Below, piece after piece: positions 1 to 7,600 of a stretch of DNA of 13,919 nucleotides. The notes below the pieces were generated by a model, which did not search any database, was not told the origin of the DNA, and was given only the letters and a program-made list of their open reading frames with translations. How positions within the stretch are numbered: position 1 is the stretch's first letter; every line of letters begins with the position of its first letter. A program made the translations under genes and the position numbers. Source of the stretch: an uncultured Clostridia bacterium (GTDB lineage: Bacteria > Bacillota > Clostridia > Christensenellales > Borkfalkiaceae); NCBI GenBank assembly GCA_947630775.1, contig CANRIY010000035.1, positions 1-13,919 on the forward strand. The letters are read 5' to 3'.

Positions 1-297
1 CCGAAGCCCTCGGACGGACCGCGGATCAAGCCCGTGGAAGAACTTTCGGACGAAGATCTGAACGAAATGGGCATCCCGGGGCCCCTCTATCTCAAGGCGC
101 TCGCGCTCGTGGTCCAGTCAAACTCGGCGTCCATTTCCCTCGTACAGCGGAAATGCGGGATCGGGTACAACCACGCGGGCAAGATCGTCGAGTGGATGGA
201 ATGTATGGGTTTCATCACCCCTTTTGACGGGACGAAGCCCCGCCAAGTGCTCCTCACAAAGGGAGAGTTCATCAAAAAATTCGGCCCGCTCGAGTAA
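1..297 (+). CDS. ftsK: DNA translocase FtsK/SpoIIIE, C-terminal gamma domain (5' truncated by window)
   Basis: The frame is open from base 1 and ends at TAA 295-297, so 98 C-terminal residues are visible and the gene starts outside the window. From about residue 26 the sequence fits the winged-helix gamma domain of FtsK/SpoIIIE translocases. Its markers are the helix YLKALALVVQ, the QRKCGIGYNHAGKIVEWME recognition-helix region, and the FDGTKPRQVL turn, which matches the family pattern G-P-x-D-G-S/T-K-P-R-x-V-L. In the family this domain reads short oriented chromosomal sequences and directs the hexameric membrane-anchored motor that moves DNA through the division or sporulation septum. The ATPase and membrane parts are not visible. 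A GTG at 34 could start a short reading frame, but the upstream in-frame residues and the domain content argue for a truncated long gene. The gene is convergent with the SGNH lipoprotein gene and shares its terminator. Confidence 0.9.
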   Translation, partial: PKPSDGPRIKPVEELSDEDLNEMGIPGPLYLKALALVVQSNSASISLVQRKCGIGYNHAGKIVEWMECMGFITPFDGTKPRQVLLTKGEFIKKFGPLE

Positions 298-303
298 CAA
301 AAA

Positions 304-322
304 AGCCCGCACACTGCGGGCT
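304..322. terminator. Bidirectional intrinsic terminator between ftsK and the SGNH lipoprotein gene
   Basis: AGCCCGC (304-310) pairs with GCGGGCT (316-322) around the loop ACACT. On the plus strand it is followed by TTTCTCTT. On the minus strand the run of A at 299-303 becomes a T tract. It therefore lies correctly to end both ftsK (stop at 297) and the minus-strand gene (stop at 338-340). Confidence 0.85.
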
Positions 323-337
323 TTTCTCTTCGGAAAA

Positions 338-1267
338 TCAATACAGATCGAGCGATACGAGCAAAAACCGTTCAAAGTAGGGGGTCCACCATTGAGAATA
401 TCCCGCTTTCCTCGGGTGAACGGGGTTCTCCATCGCCCATGAATAGTAGTTATCGGAGACGGCGGCGTTGAAATCCGCGTCGTTGAACAGATCAATGACC
501 TGCACGTCGAGCTGGAATTTCCGCCACTTTTCCGCGATCTTTTTGACGTTTTCGACGAGTTCCCCGTAGTCCGTGCCCGTGGGGTTGTCGTTGGCGCGGG
601 GGGATGAACTCGTGCTCTTGTCCAAAAATTGTGCGCCCGAATAGAAATACACGGGGCAGCCCCATGTGTCTGCAACGTAGGCGATGATGAATTCGATCCC
701 GCCGAAGGTCGTCGAACGGTCGAAATCCTCCTGCTGTCCCATATCGTCGGGAGTGATCTCGCCCCAGTTCTTCTTTCTGTCGCCCCATGCGTCGTTTGTG
801 GAGATCTGGCAGATAAAGGCGTCTACTTTTTCGGTTTTGTCGAAAACGGTGCTCTCCGTGAGGCGGCGCGTATAGGATTTTGCACCCGTATTGCCCGATG
901 ACCCGTCGTCGAAGATCGTTGTGCCCGAAACCGCGTCCTTTTTGCAGATACAGCCCGTCTTTGCGGCAAGAAAGTCCGCCATGCTCTCTCCGCCCGAATT
1001 GGAACCGTAAGTCACGGAAGAGCCCAGCCAGTAGATCGTCTTTCCCGCAAGCGGGGAGTCCGTCTTTGCAACGTTTTTCACAGAGAAGGCCTCGGCGTTT
1101 GCATCCGTCGTCCCCGGGAGGCTCTCGTCGACGGTATAGGCGATTTCGGGGAGCTCGCGCTCGGGCAGGGGGTCGGGTGCGGGCGGCGGATCGGACAGAG
1201 CGCCGCATCCCGATACGGCAAGGACAAGAAGTGCGGACAGGGCGGCAATTTGTTTCCAAGATCTCAT
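338..1267 (-). CDS. SGNH/GDSL-family hydrolase, secreted lipoprotein (esterase-like)
   Basis: This encodes 309 residues. The start is ATG at 1267-1265, because a strong Shine-Dalgarno (complement of CCTCCTTC, 1273-1280) sits just upstream and a lipoprotein signal follows immediately: charged MRSWK, a hydrophobic stretch, and lipobox VSGC with the lipidated Cys at residue 21. A Pro-rich linker (residues 27-42) follows. The SGNH blocks are G82-S-S-V-T-Y-G with nucleophile Ser84, Gly115 in SGTTIF, STND with oxyanion Asn158, and NPVHP with His284. Known family members are mostly esterases acting on acylated carbohydrates or lipids; the substrate cannot be read from sequence. The Asp normally three residues before the catalytic His is Asn281 here. 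The gene is divergent from the Fn3-like lipoprotein and GH81 genes, which suggests, without proving, a shared role in surface glycan processing. An in-frame ATG further upstream (1390) would precede the promoter and is rejected. Confidence 0.82.
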   Translation of the reverse strand: MRSWKQIAALSALLVLAVSGCGALSDPPPAPDPLPERELPEIAYTVDESLPGTTDANAEAFSVKNVAKTDSPLAGKTIYWLGSSVTYGSNSGGESMADFLAAKTGCICKKDAVSGTTIFDDGSSGNTGAKSYTRRLTESTVFDKTEKVDAFICQISTNDAWGDRKKNWGEITPDDMGQQEDFDRSTTFGGIEFIIAYVADTWGCPVYFYSGAQFLDKSTSSSPRANDNPTGTDYGELVENVKKIAEKWRKFQLDVQVIDLFNDADFNAAVSDNYYSWAMENPVHPRKAGYSQWWTPYFERFLLVSLDLY

Positions 1268-1319
1268 ATTTTCCTCCTTCAACAGCAACTGTTGCGTCGG
1301 TTTTTCCTCGGTCATCTCT

Positions 1320-1348
1320 ATTGTAACGAAAAACTCGTCTTGTTGCAA
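1320..1348 (-). promoter_or_regulatory. Sigma-A promoter of the SGNH lipoprotein gene
   Basis: On the minus strand, -35 TTGCAA (1343-1348) and -10 TACAAT (1320-1325) are separated by 17 bp. Transcription would start near 1313, giving a leader of about 46 nt. That leader contains a small hairpin, CAACAG with CTGTTG (1280-1294), right beside the Shine-Dalgarno sequence. Confidence 0.75.
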
Positions 1349-1437
1349 ATAAATTTTTTCCGTTTGAGAAAAGAAAATAGACATTTTCAAAAAAAGTAAA
1401 AAAATTTAACGAAATTGAATGAACTCCGCGCCTTTTC

Positions 1438-1453
1438 TTGCGCATTTGCGCAA
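1438..1453. promoter_or_regulatory. Operator-like inverted repeat in the divergent control region
   Basis: TTGCGCA (1438-1444) and TGCGCAA (1447-1453) form a perfect 7-bp-arm dyad with a 2-bp centre. It lies 8 bp upstream of the -35 box at 1462 and between two divergent promoters. This is a typical place for a regulator to bind. There is no T tract, so it is not a terminator. The regulator is unknown and the role is inferred from position. Confidence 0.4.
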
Positions 1454-1461
1454 AATGAAGG

Positions 1462-1489
1462 TTGACAAGTGCGTAAAATATGGTATAAT
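1462..1489 (+). promoter_or_regulatory. Sigma-A promoter of the Fn3-like lipoprotein (and probably GH81) genes
   Basis: Consensus -35 TTGACA (1462-1467) and consensus -10 TATAAT (1484-1489) are separated by 16 bp. Transcription would start near 1496, leaving a leader of about 97 nt before the ATG at 1593. With both hexamers perfect, initiation is expected to be strong, so any control is likely to act through a binding site or the leader terminator. Confidence 0.88.
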
Positions 1490-1545
1490 GCCAATAGGGG
1501 GAATCAGAGGAACGGTCCCGGGGAATTTGTGTTCATCGGGAAAGT

Positions 1546-1576
1546 GGTCGCATACTGTTATGCGGCCTTTTTATTT
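1546..1576 (+). terminator. Intrinsic terminator inside the mRNA leader (candidate attenuator)
   Basis: GGTCGCATA (1546-1554) pairs with TATGCGGCC (1559-1567) through nine pairs, one of them a G-U wobble, with the loop CTGT. It is followed directly by TTTTTATTT (1568-1576). It lies after the promoter at 1462-1489 and just before the Shine-Dalgarno AGGAGG (1581-1586), so it would stop transcripts before the coding region. An upstream weak stem, TCCCG (1516-1520) with CGGGA (1537-1541), also folds in the leader. I see no match to T-box, PyrR or LicT/BglG-type antiterminator sequences. It could instead define a small RNA of about 80 nt. Confidence 0.6.
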
Positions 1577-1592
1577 GGGAAGGAGGAACATT

Positions 1593-4589
1593 ATGAGAAA
1601 AAGACTTTGGATGCTTTTGAGCTGCGTTGCGCTCATCCTGTGTGTGGCGCTCGGCGCGGCCGCGTGCGGCGAAGAGGAAACGGAAAAGACCGCGCTCTCC
1701 GTGCCGCAGAACATAAAAGTCAGCGACGGCACGCTCTTCTGGGATCCCGTCGAGCATGCGGACGGGTACACCGTCAGGATCAATGCGGACGAATCGACGG
1801 TCGTCAAGGGGGAATCCCTCAAACTCTCTACCGTCACAAGCAAGCTCCGCAGCGGGAAGAATTCTCTGTCCGTCCGCGCAAACGAGACCTCGGAATATGC
1901 CGCGAGCGACTATTCTGCTTCTGTCGAATATATCCACCGCGTTCCCTTCGCCGCGCCCCAAAATCTGCGTGTAGACGTTTCGACGCTCCGCTGGGACGCC
2001 GTTGACGGCGCCGCAAGCTATACCGTCAAGATCAATTCGGACGAGACGACCGTCGTACCGACGAACGAACTCGATCTGACGACCGTGACGGGCAAACTCA
2101 CCCTCGTCAATCAGCTCTCCGTCAAGGTGAATCCAAACGATGTGCTCTATCTCACGGAGAGCGCATATTCCGCCGAGGTCAGCTTCCACTATAATGCGGA
2201 GGCGGTTGCCGCGGCGAAGGCGTTCGAGGATACCGTGAACGCCATTACCACCATTACGCAAGAAAATACGCAAGCCGATGCAGAGGCCGCCGAGACGGCG
2301 ATCGAAGCCGCCGAAACGGCATACAACGCACTCGACGACGATGCGAAGGAATACGCAGAGGCCGCCAAGGCTGCGTTCGAGGCCAAGAAAACGGCTCTTG
2401 AGACCGAGACGGCGGCGGCTACCGCGGCGCATGCGGAATTCGTAGCGGCGATCACCGCGGCGGAAGAAGAAATGAAGAAGGGAACGTCCGCCACGGCGCT
2501 TGAAGAGAAGATCCAAGCCGTCAAGGCCGCACAGAGCGGGCTTTCCACCCTCGCAAGCGGACTTGTGACAGCCGATGAGACGGGGAAGATCGCCGACTTG
2601 ATCGATGCCATGTTGAAAATCGTCTTTGCGGTCGAGAAGAACGAAAAGGTGCTCTACAACAGCGACAGACCGAATGAACAGCCCGTATTCACACTTATTT
2701 TGAAGTATGTAAATGTTGCGGGCGAAAGCATGAAGCTCGACGTGGATCCCACGATCGCCATTTCGGAGCAAGTCGAAGGCGGGGAAAAGACCCCGATCAC
2801 AGATCCCGAAGTGACCTATGACGAAACGAACGGGGTCTATGCCGTGCGCGCCTCCTTTACAAATGCTTTCAAGGACAAGAAACCCATCACCATCACCTAT
2901 ACGGTGAACGATCCCATGCATGAGGGCGAGAAGACGCTTGCGCTCGGTGCACACGGCGGGATCGTCTATTTCGAAAACGCCACGGGTGAAGCATACCCCA
3001 ATCACAAGTTGACGCTCTACGGCGGCACAGCGAACCAAGAAACCATCATCGAGGCATATCGCACAGAGGATATCGTCAAAAAGGGCGTCGGTGAAAGCAT
3101 TGAGATCAAAGGGCTTCCCTTTGCAAGCGGCACCAAGGACGACTTCGAAAACCCCGAATCTCTTCGCTACTTCGCCGCGAAGGCGGGCATTACGGGGAAT
3201 TTGTCTGTATCTCTTCTCGCCTACCAGCGTTGGGAAGAGGACGGGAAGATCCGCGTCTCCGTCATCAACAGTGCGTCCGTCAGTGCGCCGATCGACGTTG
3301 ATGACATCAGTGAAGAGGACGCAAAAGAGCGTCTTCCCATGCCGAAATTCAACGGTGTGGAATTGAATATTCAGCAAGCCGTCAAAGACGGATCCCTCGC
3401 GGCGCTTCTCGGACTGGAAAGCCTCACGAATGAGGAAGCGAGCAAACTTGTCCGTCTCCATATTCAGGTGACCCATAACGGCGAGACGAAAGACCACTAC
3501 GAGCCGCTTTCCTCCAACTATGTGCATTCTTTGATCTTGCAAGATGCCTCTATGAGACAATTGTTTTATGATCTCTTCCAAGATGAGAGCGGAAAGGGCT
3601 ATGAGGTAACGATCAGGCTTGCATTTGTCGAGGGCAGCCCCTATGCGGGGAAATTAGCGGAATCCTATCCCATCTATTACAGCTATGCTGGCAAGGTCTA
3701 CGGCGGAAAGTTTGTTCCCGACCTCAATAACGGTCAATGGGATCTCGGTGACGGAAACGGAGACATCAATTTCAGGACGCAGGTCATTTCGACGGAAAGC
3801 GCTTACCATGACGGCGCGCTCATCTATATCTTCGACACGAATGGGATCGAAGATGTGCAATCGCACATCTTCACCGCCGAGGAGGCGTTTGCCGTTTATC
3901 ACATCAAATCCGCAAACAATGTTTCGTGGAGGAAGGCAAACGGGAGTAATTCTCCGCTCTATGAGGTCATCCGTGCAGCATGGGTGCAAAGCCTCAAAGA
4001 GGAAGGGATTTCGCTCGAAGACATTGATTATACGAAGACATACAGCTTCGTCTTTGCGATCGGTCTCGTGCCCAATGCGCTGGGCGAACAGTTCCATTAC
4101 TCTGCTTCCGACCTCTTCTACGCGACAAAGAACGGCGAACGCGAGGTGAAGGAGTTTACGTTTGCGGAAGAGGACGTGAAGGCACCAAACTATGCGCAAT
4201 TCAATTTCGTAGGCGACAATGTGGAATATCTCAAACCGACCGAAGGACTCGGCAGAGGGGAGATTTTCAGCCTCGAAAAGGCGGCCTACATTGAACTCAA
4301 ATTCACGAAGGGCGATGTAAGCTATTCCGTATTCCTCTTCGAAGAGAACGGCAAGGTCGTTATCTACAAGGATAAGGATAAGACGGGCGACAGCCTCTCT
4401 GTCGGCGATGTGAGCAACTCGTGGGGCTCAGCAAGTGATTTGAGCAATAAGATCAAGGCGTGGTACGGACTCGACAGCATGGATATCCGTGACGGCTGGT
4501 CGTACAGCACCAAGGTCTATGTCGGCGAAGAAAGTCTCTATTTCGTTGACAGCGACTGGTCGGATCCCGTCGAGCATAATCTCGGTTAA
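1593..4589 (+). CDS. Large surface lipoprotein with two Fn3-like repeats and an Ala/Glu-rich helical region
   Basis: This encodes 998 residues. The start is ATG 1593, with AGGAGG at 1581-1586 and a lipoprotein signal (hydrophobic residues 5-21, lipidated Cys25 after AAA). An upstream in-frame ATG at 1419 precedes the promoter and is not used. Residues 36-114 and 119-199 are two related Fn3-like modules, each beginning PQN-[IL]-[KR]-V, then W-D-[PA]-V and Y-T-V-[KR]-I-N. Residues 200-325 are rich in Ala and Glu with heptad-like helices, probably a coiled-coil stalk. Residues 340-998 look beta-rich with aromatic patches and match no family I recognise. No catalytic motif is visible. Fn3-like repeats and a stalk suggest display or binding of a ligand at the cell surface. 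GH81 follows after a 76-bp gap with no convincing terminator, so cotranscription and a shared beta-glucan target are plausible but inferred. Confidence 0.85.
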   Translation: MRKRLWMLLSCVALILCVALGAAACGEEETEKTALSVPQNIKVSDGTLFWDPVEHADGYTVRINADESTVVKGESLKLSTVTSKLRSGKNSLSVRANETSEYAASDYSASVEYIHRVPFAAPQNLRVDVSTLRWDAVDGAASYTVKINSDETTVVPTNELDLTTVTGKLTLVNQLSVKVNPNDVLYLTESAYSAEVSFHYNAEAVAAAKAFEDTVNAITTITQENTQADAEAAETAIEAAETAYNALDDDAKEYAEAAKAAFEAKKTALETETAAATAAHAEFVAAITAAEEEMKKGTSATALEEKIQAVKAAQSGLSTLASGLVTADETGKIADLIDAMLKIVFAVEKNEKVLYNSDRPNEQPVFTLILKYVNVAGESMKLDVDPTIAISEQVEGGEKTPITDPEVTYDETNGVYAVRASFTNAFKDKKPITITYTVNDPMHEGEKTLALGAHGGIVYFENATGEAYPNHKLTLYGGTANQETIIEAYRTEDIVKKGVGESIEIKGLPFASGTKDDFENPESLRYFAAKAGITGNLSVSLLAYQRWEEDGKIRVSVINSASVSAPIDVDDISEEDAKERLPMPKFNGVELNIQQAVKDGSLAALLGLESLTNEEASKLVRLHIQVTHNGETKDHYEPLSSNYVHSLILQDASMRQLFYDLFQDESGKGYEVTIRLAFVEGSPYAGKLAESYPIYYSYAGKVYGGKFVPDLNNGQWDLGDGNGDINFRTQVISTESAYHDGALIYIFDTNGIEDVQSHIFTAEEAFAVYHIKSANNVSWRKANGSNSPLYEVIRAAWVQSLKEEGISLEDIDYTKTYSFVFAIGLVPNALGEQFHYSASDLFYATKNGEREVKEFTFAEEDVKAPNYAQFNFVGDNVEYLKPTEGLGRGEIFSLEKAAYIELKFTKGDVSYSVFLFEENGKVVIYKDKDKTGDSLSVGDVSNSWGSASDLSNKIKAWYGLDSMDIRDGWSYSTKVYVGEESLYFVDSDWSDPVEHNLG
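1698..2189 (+). repeat. Tandem pair of Fn3-like protein modules
   Basis: Two modules of about 80 residues lie in tandem (DNA 1698-1934 and 1947-2189). Matching blocks are PQNIKV/PQNLRV, LFWDPV/LRWDAV, YTVRINADEST/YTVKINSDETT, and LSVRAN/LSVKVN. They arose by internal duplication but have diverged. The family name is assigned from pattern only. Confidence 0.6.
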
Positions 4590-4613
4590 TTCATTCTTTC
4601 AAAAATGAACAGT

Positions 4614-4635
4614 CTCCCCCTCGCAAGAGGGGGAG
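4614..4635. repeat. GC-rich hairpin with GCAA tetraloop, degenerate copy of the GGCTCCCC-type palindromic element
   Basis: CTCCCCCTC (4614-4622) and GAGGGGGAG (4627-4635) form a perfect 9-bp stem capped by GCAA, a GNRA tetraloop. No T tract follows on either strand, so it is not a standard terminator. The following CTCTCTCATGACTCAG resembles a shortened form of the CTGTCA...TGACTGAG tail found at 9478-9496 and 9578-9604. It sits 31 bp before the GH81 ATG and could act as an mRNA-stabilising or processing hairpin. Confidence 0.5.
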
Positions 4636-4665
4636 CTCTCTCATGACTCAGATCAAGGAGAAACT

Positions 4666-7600
4666 ATGCGCAAGAAAATTACAGGTCTCATCGCACTTTT
4701 GCTCTGCGGAGCGCTGATGCTTTCTTCCTGCGGGTCGCTTGGGCAGAAATCAAAAGATCCCGTCGGCGGAACGCAGGATGAGGGAACGGGTCCCTCGGAC
4801 GATCCCTCAGACAAGCCCGACGACGGTGGGGACGATAACCCCGACGACGAGCCCGCGAAGGCACCCGTCATCACGGCGGAGGATATCACCGTACAGGCGG
4901 GCAGATTTTTCGACCCCCTCCAAGGCGTTTCGGCGCGTGGCGCGGATGGCGAAGATCTCACGCCATACCTATCTGTTTCGGGTGAGGCGGACCTTGCGCA
5001 CACAGGTGTTTACGCCTTAACATACTCTTTAACGTATGACGGAAAAACTGCCACCCATGTCCGCAATGTCACCGTCGCAGACAATCCTTTGATCGGAAAA
5101 GAAGATCCCGTTTTCATCTACGAGTCGGAGGAAAATTTCAACATCGCGCGCGGCTGTGATGCCTTTGCTTCCAGCGAAAACGGCAACGCGAAGGCCTCGG
5201 CGGCCTTTGACGGCGACCCGTCGTCCCGCTGGGAGAGCGTGCACGGCGTCGACGAGGTGACCCTCACCGTGGATCTCGGCGCAAATCTTCCCGTCGAAGA
5301 GGTCTCCATTCTTTGGGAAGCTGCCTATGCGACGGAGTTTGAGATCATGCTCTCCGACGACGGGCAGGAATACCGCAGCGTCGTCTCCGCCGAGGATTTT
5401 TCCTATCAAAACGGCGTTGCGGCGGTCTATTCTGTCGGCGGATCGGCGCGGTTCGTCAGGATCGCCTGCCATGCGCGCGCAACCATTTACGGTTATTCTA
5501 TTTTCGAATGCGCGGTGCTCGGGAAGAAGGGGACGGTCATCCCCGCCGAAAAATTCCCCGTGCTCTACGACTCCGAATCGGCGGCGATCCCCGACGAACA
5601 GAGCCTTGTCTATGATCTTGGCAGTGTAAAAAGCTTCGATTCCATGGAGATCAGCTGGAAGGACGGCTCGCCTCTTTCCTACACCGTCTCCGTCTCCGAC
5701 GACGGCCGCAGTTATTCCGCCGTCACGCACAGCGGGAACGCTTTCCGTGAGGGGACGCTCAGCGCAAGATATGTCAAGCTCACGATGCTCACCCGCAAGT
5801 TTTACATGTCCGCCTACCGCATTTCCCAGACGGTTTTCAGAAGCGGCGGCGCGGAACTTGGCGGCGTCACCGTTTCGGGAGAAGGCATGGAAGGCCATTC
5901 CGCTTCGGATGCGCTCCGCGACTGGGGCACATGGTGGGAGAGCGTCCACGACCTTGCCCCGCAGACCGTCGACCTCGGTGAAGTCAAAGAGATCGGCAGG
6001 ATCGACCTTACATGGCGAGGCGACGACGGCGGTAAGGGCAAATATTACGATTTACAGACGAGTATGGACGGTTCGGTGTATCGGACGGTCTACCGCCAGA
6101 CGCACGGCGGGCTCAAAGAGCAGAGCGTCTATCTCTACGATTCGGCGCGGTATCTCCGCATCGTCGACTACCAAAACGGCGACACTTCAGAGAAACAGGG
6201 CGGGACGCGCTTCATGCTCGAGGGAATGAAGGTGCACTCTGAGTATCCGAACGAGGAAAAAATCGACTACGACGTTACCCTGCAATTTCCTAAGACTCAG
6301 ACGGTCGAGGGGGAGAACGGCAGTTACGCCACGGGGGACGTGACCTTCCCGTCGGCGCGGCTCGTCACCTATCTCGACGAGTCCCTCCGCGGGAAGCCGA
6401 TCCCGAGCAACGACTGGTGGCAGTCGTTGCTTGTCAACGACAAGGGTCACAATCTGTACCTCAACCCGCTCGTGGCGACCTTCGACGACAGGGGCCTTTG
6501 GCTCACGAATCCCGGCGACGGCTACTATTCGGGCGGGGATCCCGGCAACGGCAGCCAGACGATCGATCAGGACGCGCACGACCTTCACATCGGCTGCGAC
6601 GACATGACAAACGGGACAGAGGTCCGCGTGACGGGCTACGACGATTTTTCGGTCTCCGCCGCCATGACGGATAAAAAGGGGATCGACAAACTCACCGTCT
6701 TTTTGTCGCAGGGGGCGCTCTACGGCTATTTCTTCTTTGCCGAACCCGAAAAGGCGGTGATCTCCGCCGATTCGCTCCTCGCGGTCTATGATCTGAGCGG
6801 CAACCGCATTCCCGACGGCGGGACGCATACGGGGGACGGCATTATCGTCTGCGTACGCACGCACAGCGGGTACGTCGGCGGGAGACAGAACGGCGGCAGC
6901 CCCGAATACGAAGAACGCTTTTATGTCGTCAACGCGCCCGCGGATACGCAATTTCTCTGCGATCGGGACGGCATCCGCATTCTGATGAAAAAGGGGAATT
7001 ATCTCTCCGTCGGGGCGCTTTCCTCGGTTGTGACCGTCAGCGGGAACGCCGCCACGGAAGAAATCCCGCACGGCGCGCCCGATCTCGAAGAAGCGGCGCT
7101 CCTGCATGCGCACGGCTACGCGTTCATCGTCGGCACCCGCTGTGACAGCACCTTTGACGGAAAGCAGAACCTCGTGGAGACCGCATTCCGTTTCAAAACG
7201 TGGCTTGTGCGGGAGGGCTTTTCCGCCGAAGCGTACACCGCGTTCCTGCCGCACCACTACAAAAATTCCGAAAACGCCCTTAAAGATAGTTACGCCTATC
7301 CGACCGTGCACGGCGATTGCCGCGGGCATGTGGGGAATCTTTATACGACGGAAGACCGCTTCTATGGCATCGTGCCGCAGTTTACGGAGCCTGCGGACGA
7401 CAATTACTCCGCCGAAACGCTCCTTGCGCTCCTTCAAACGCTATACAGGAGCAACGGCGGAGAGAAACCGCCCGAAGAATGCAACCTCATCAACGGCGAT
7501 CCCTACTGGCAGGGGAAAAATCTTCATCCGATGGCGATGGCGGCGCTCGCCGCCGATCAGCTCGGTGCCTACGATCTGCGCGACGGCTTCCTTCAAAAGA

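Noticed and set aside
1419..1592. Extended N-terminus for the Fn3 lipoprotein from ATG 1419
   Set aside because: The consensus promoter and leader terminator lie inside this stretch, and the Shine-Dalgarno plus lipoprotein signal fit ATG 1593.
1496..1592. Known leader class (T-box, PyrR site, LicT/BglG RAT element) for the leader terminator
   Set aside because: I looked for the T-box consensus, the PyrR binding loop and the RAT sequence and found no convincing match.
1533..3581. 682-residue open frame on the minus strand opposite the Fn3 lipoprotein gene
   Set aside because: It is antisense to a well-supported gene, has a Cys/Arg-rich composition typical of mirrored GC-rich codons, and shows no ribosome binding site or domain.
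4590..4640. Terminator between the Fn3 lipoprotein and GH81 genes
   Set aside because: The strong hairpin at 4614-4635 is not followed by a T tract, and the weaker TTCATT/AATGAA hairpin is also unsupported, so cotranscription is more likely.
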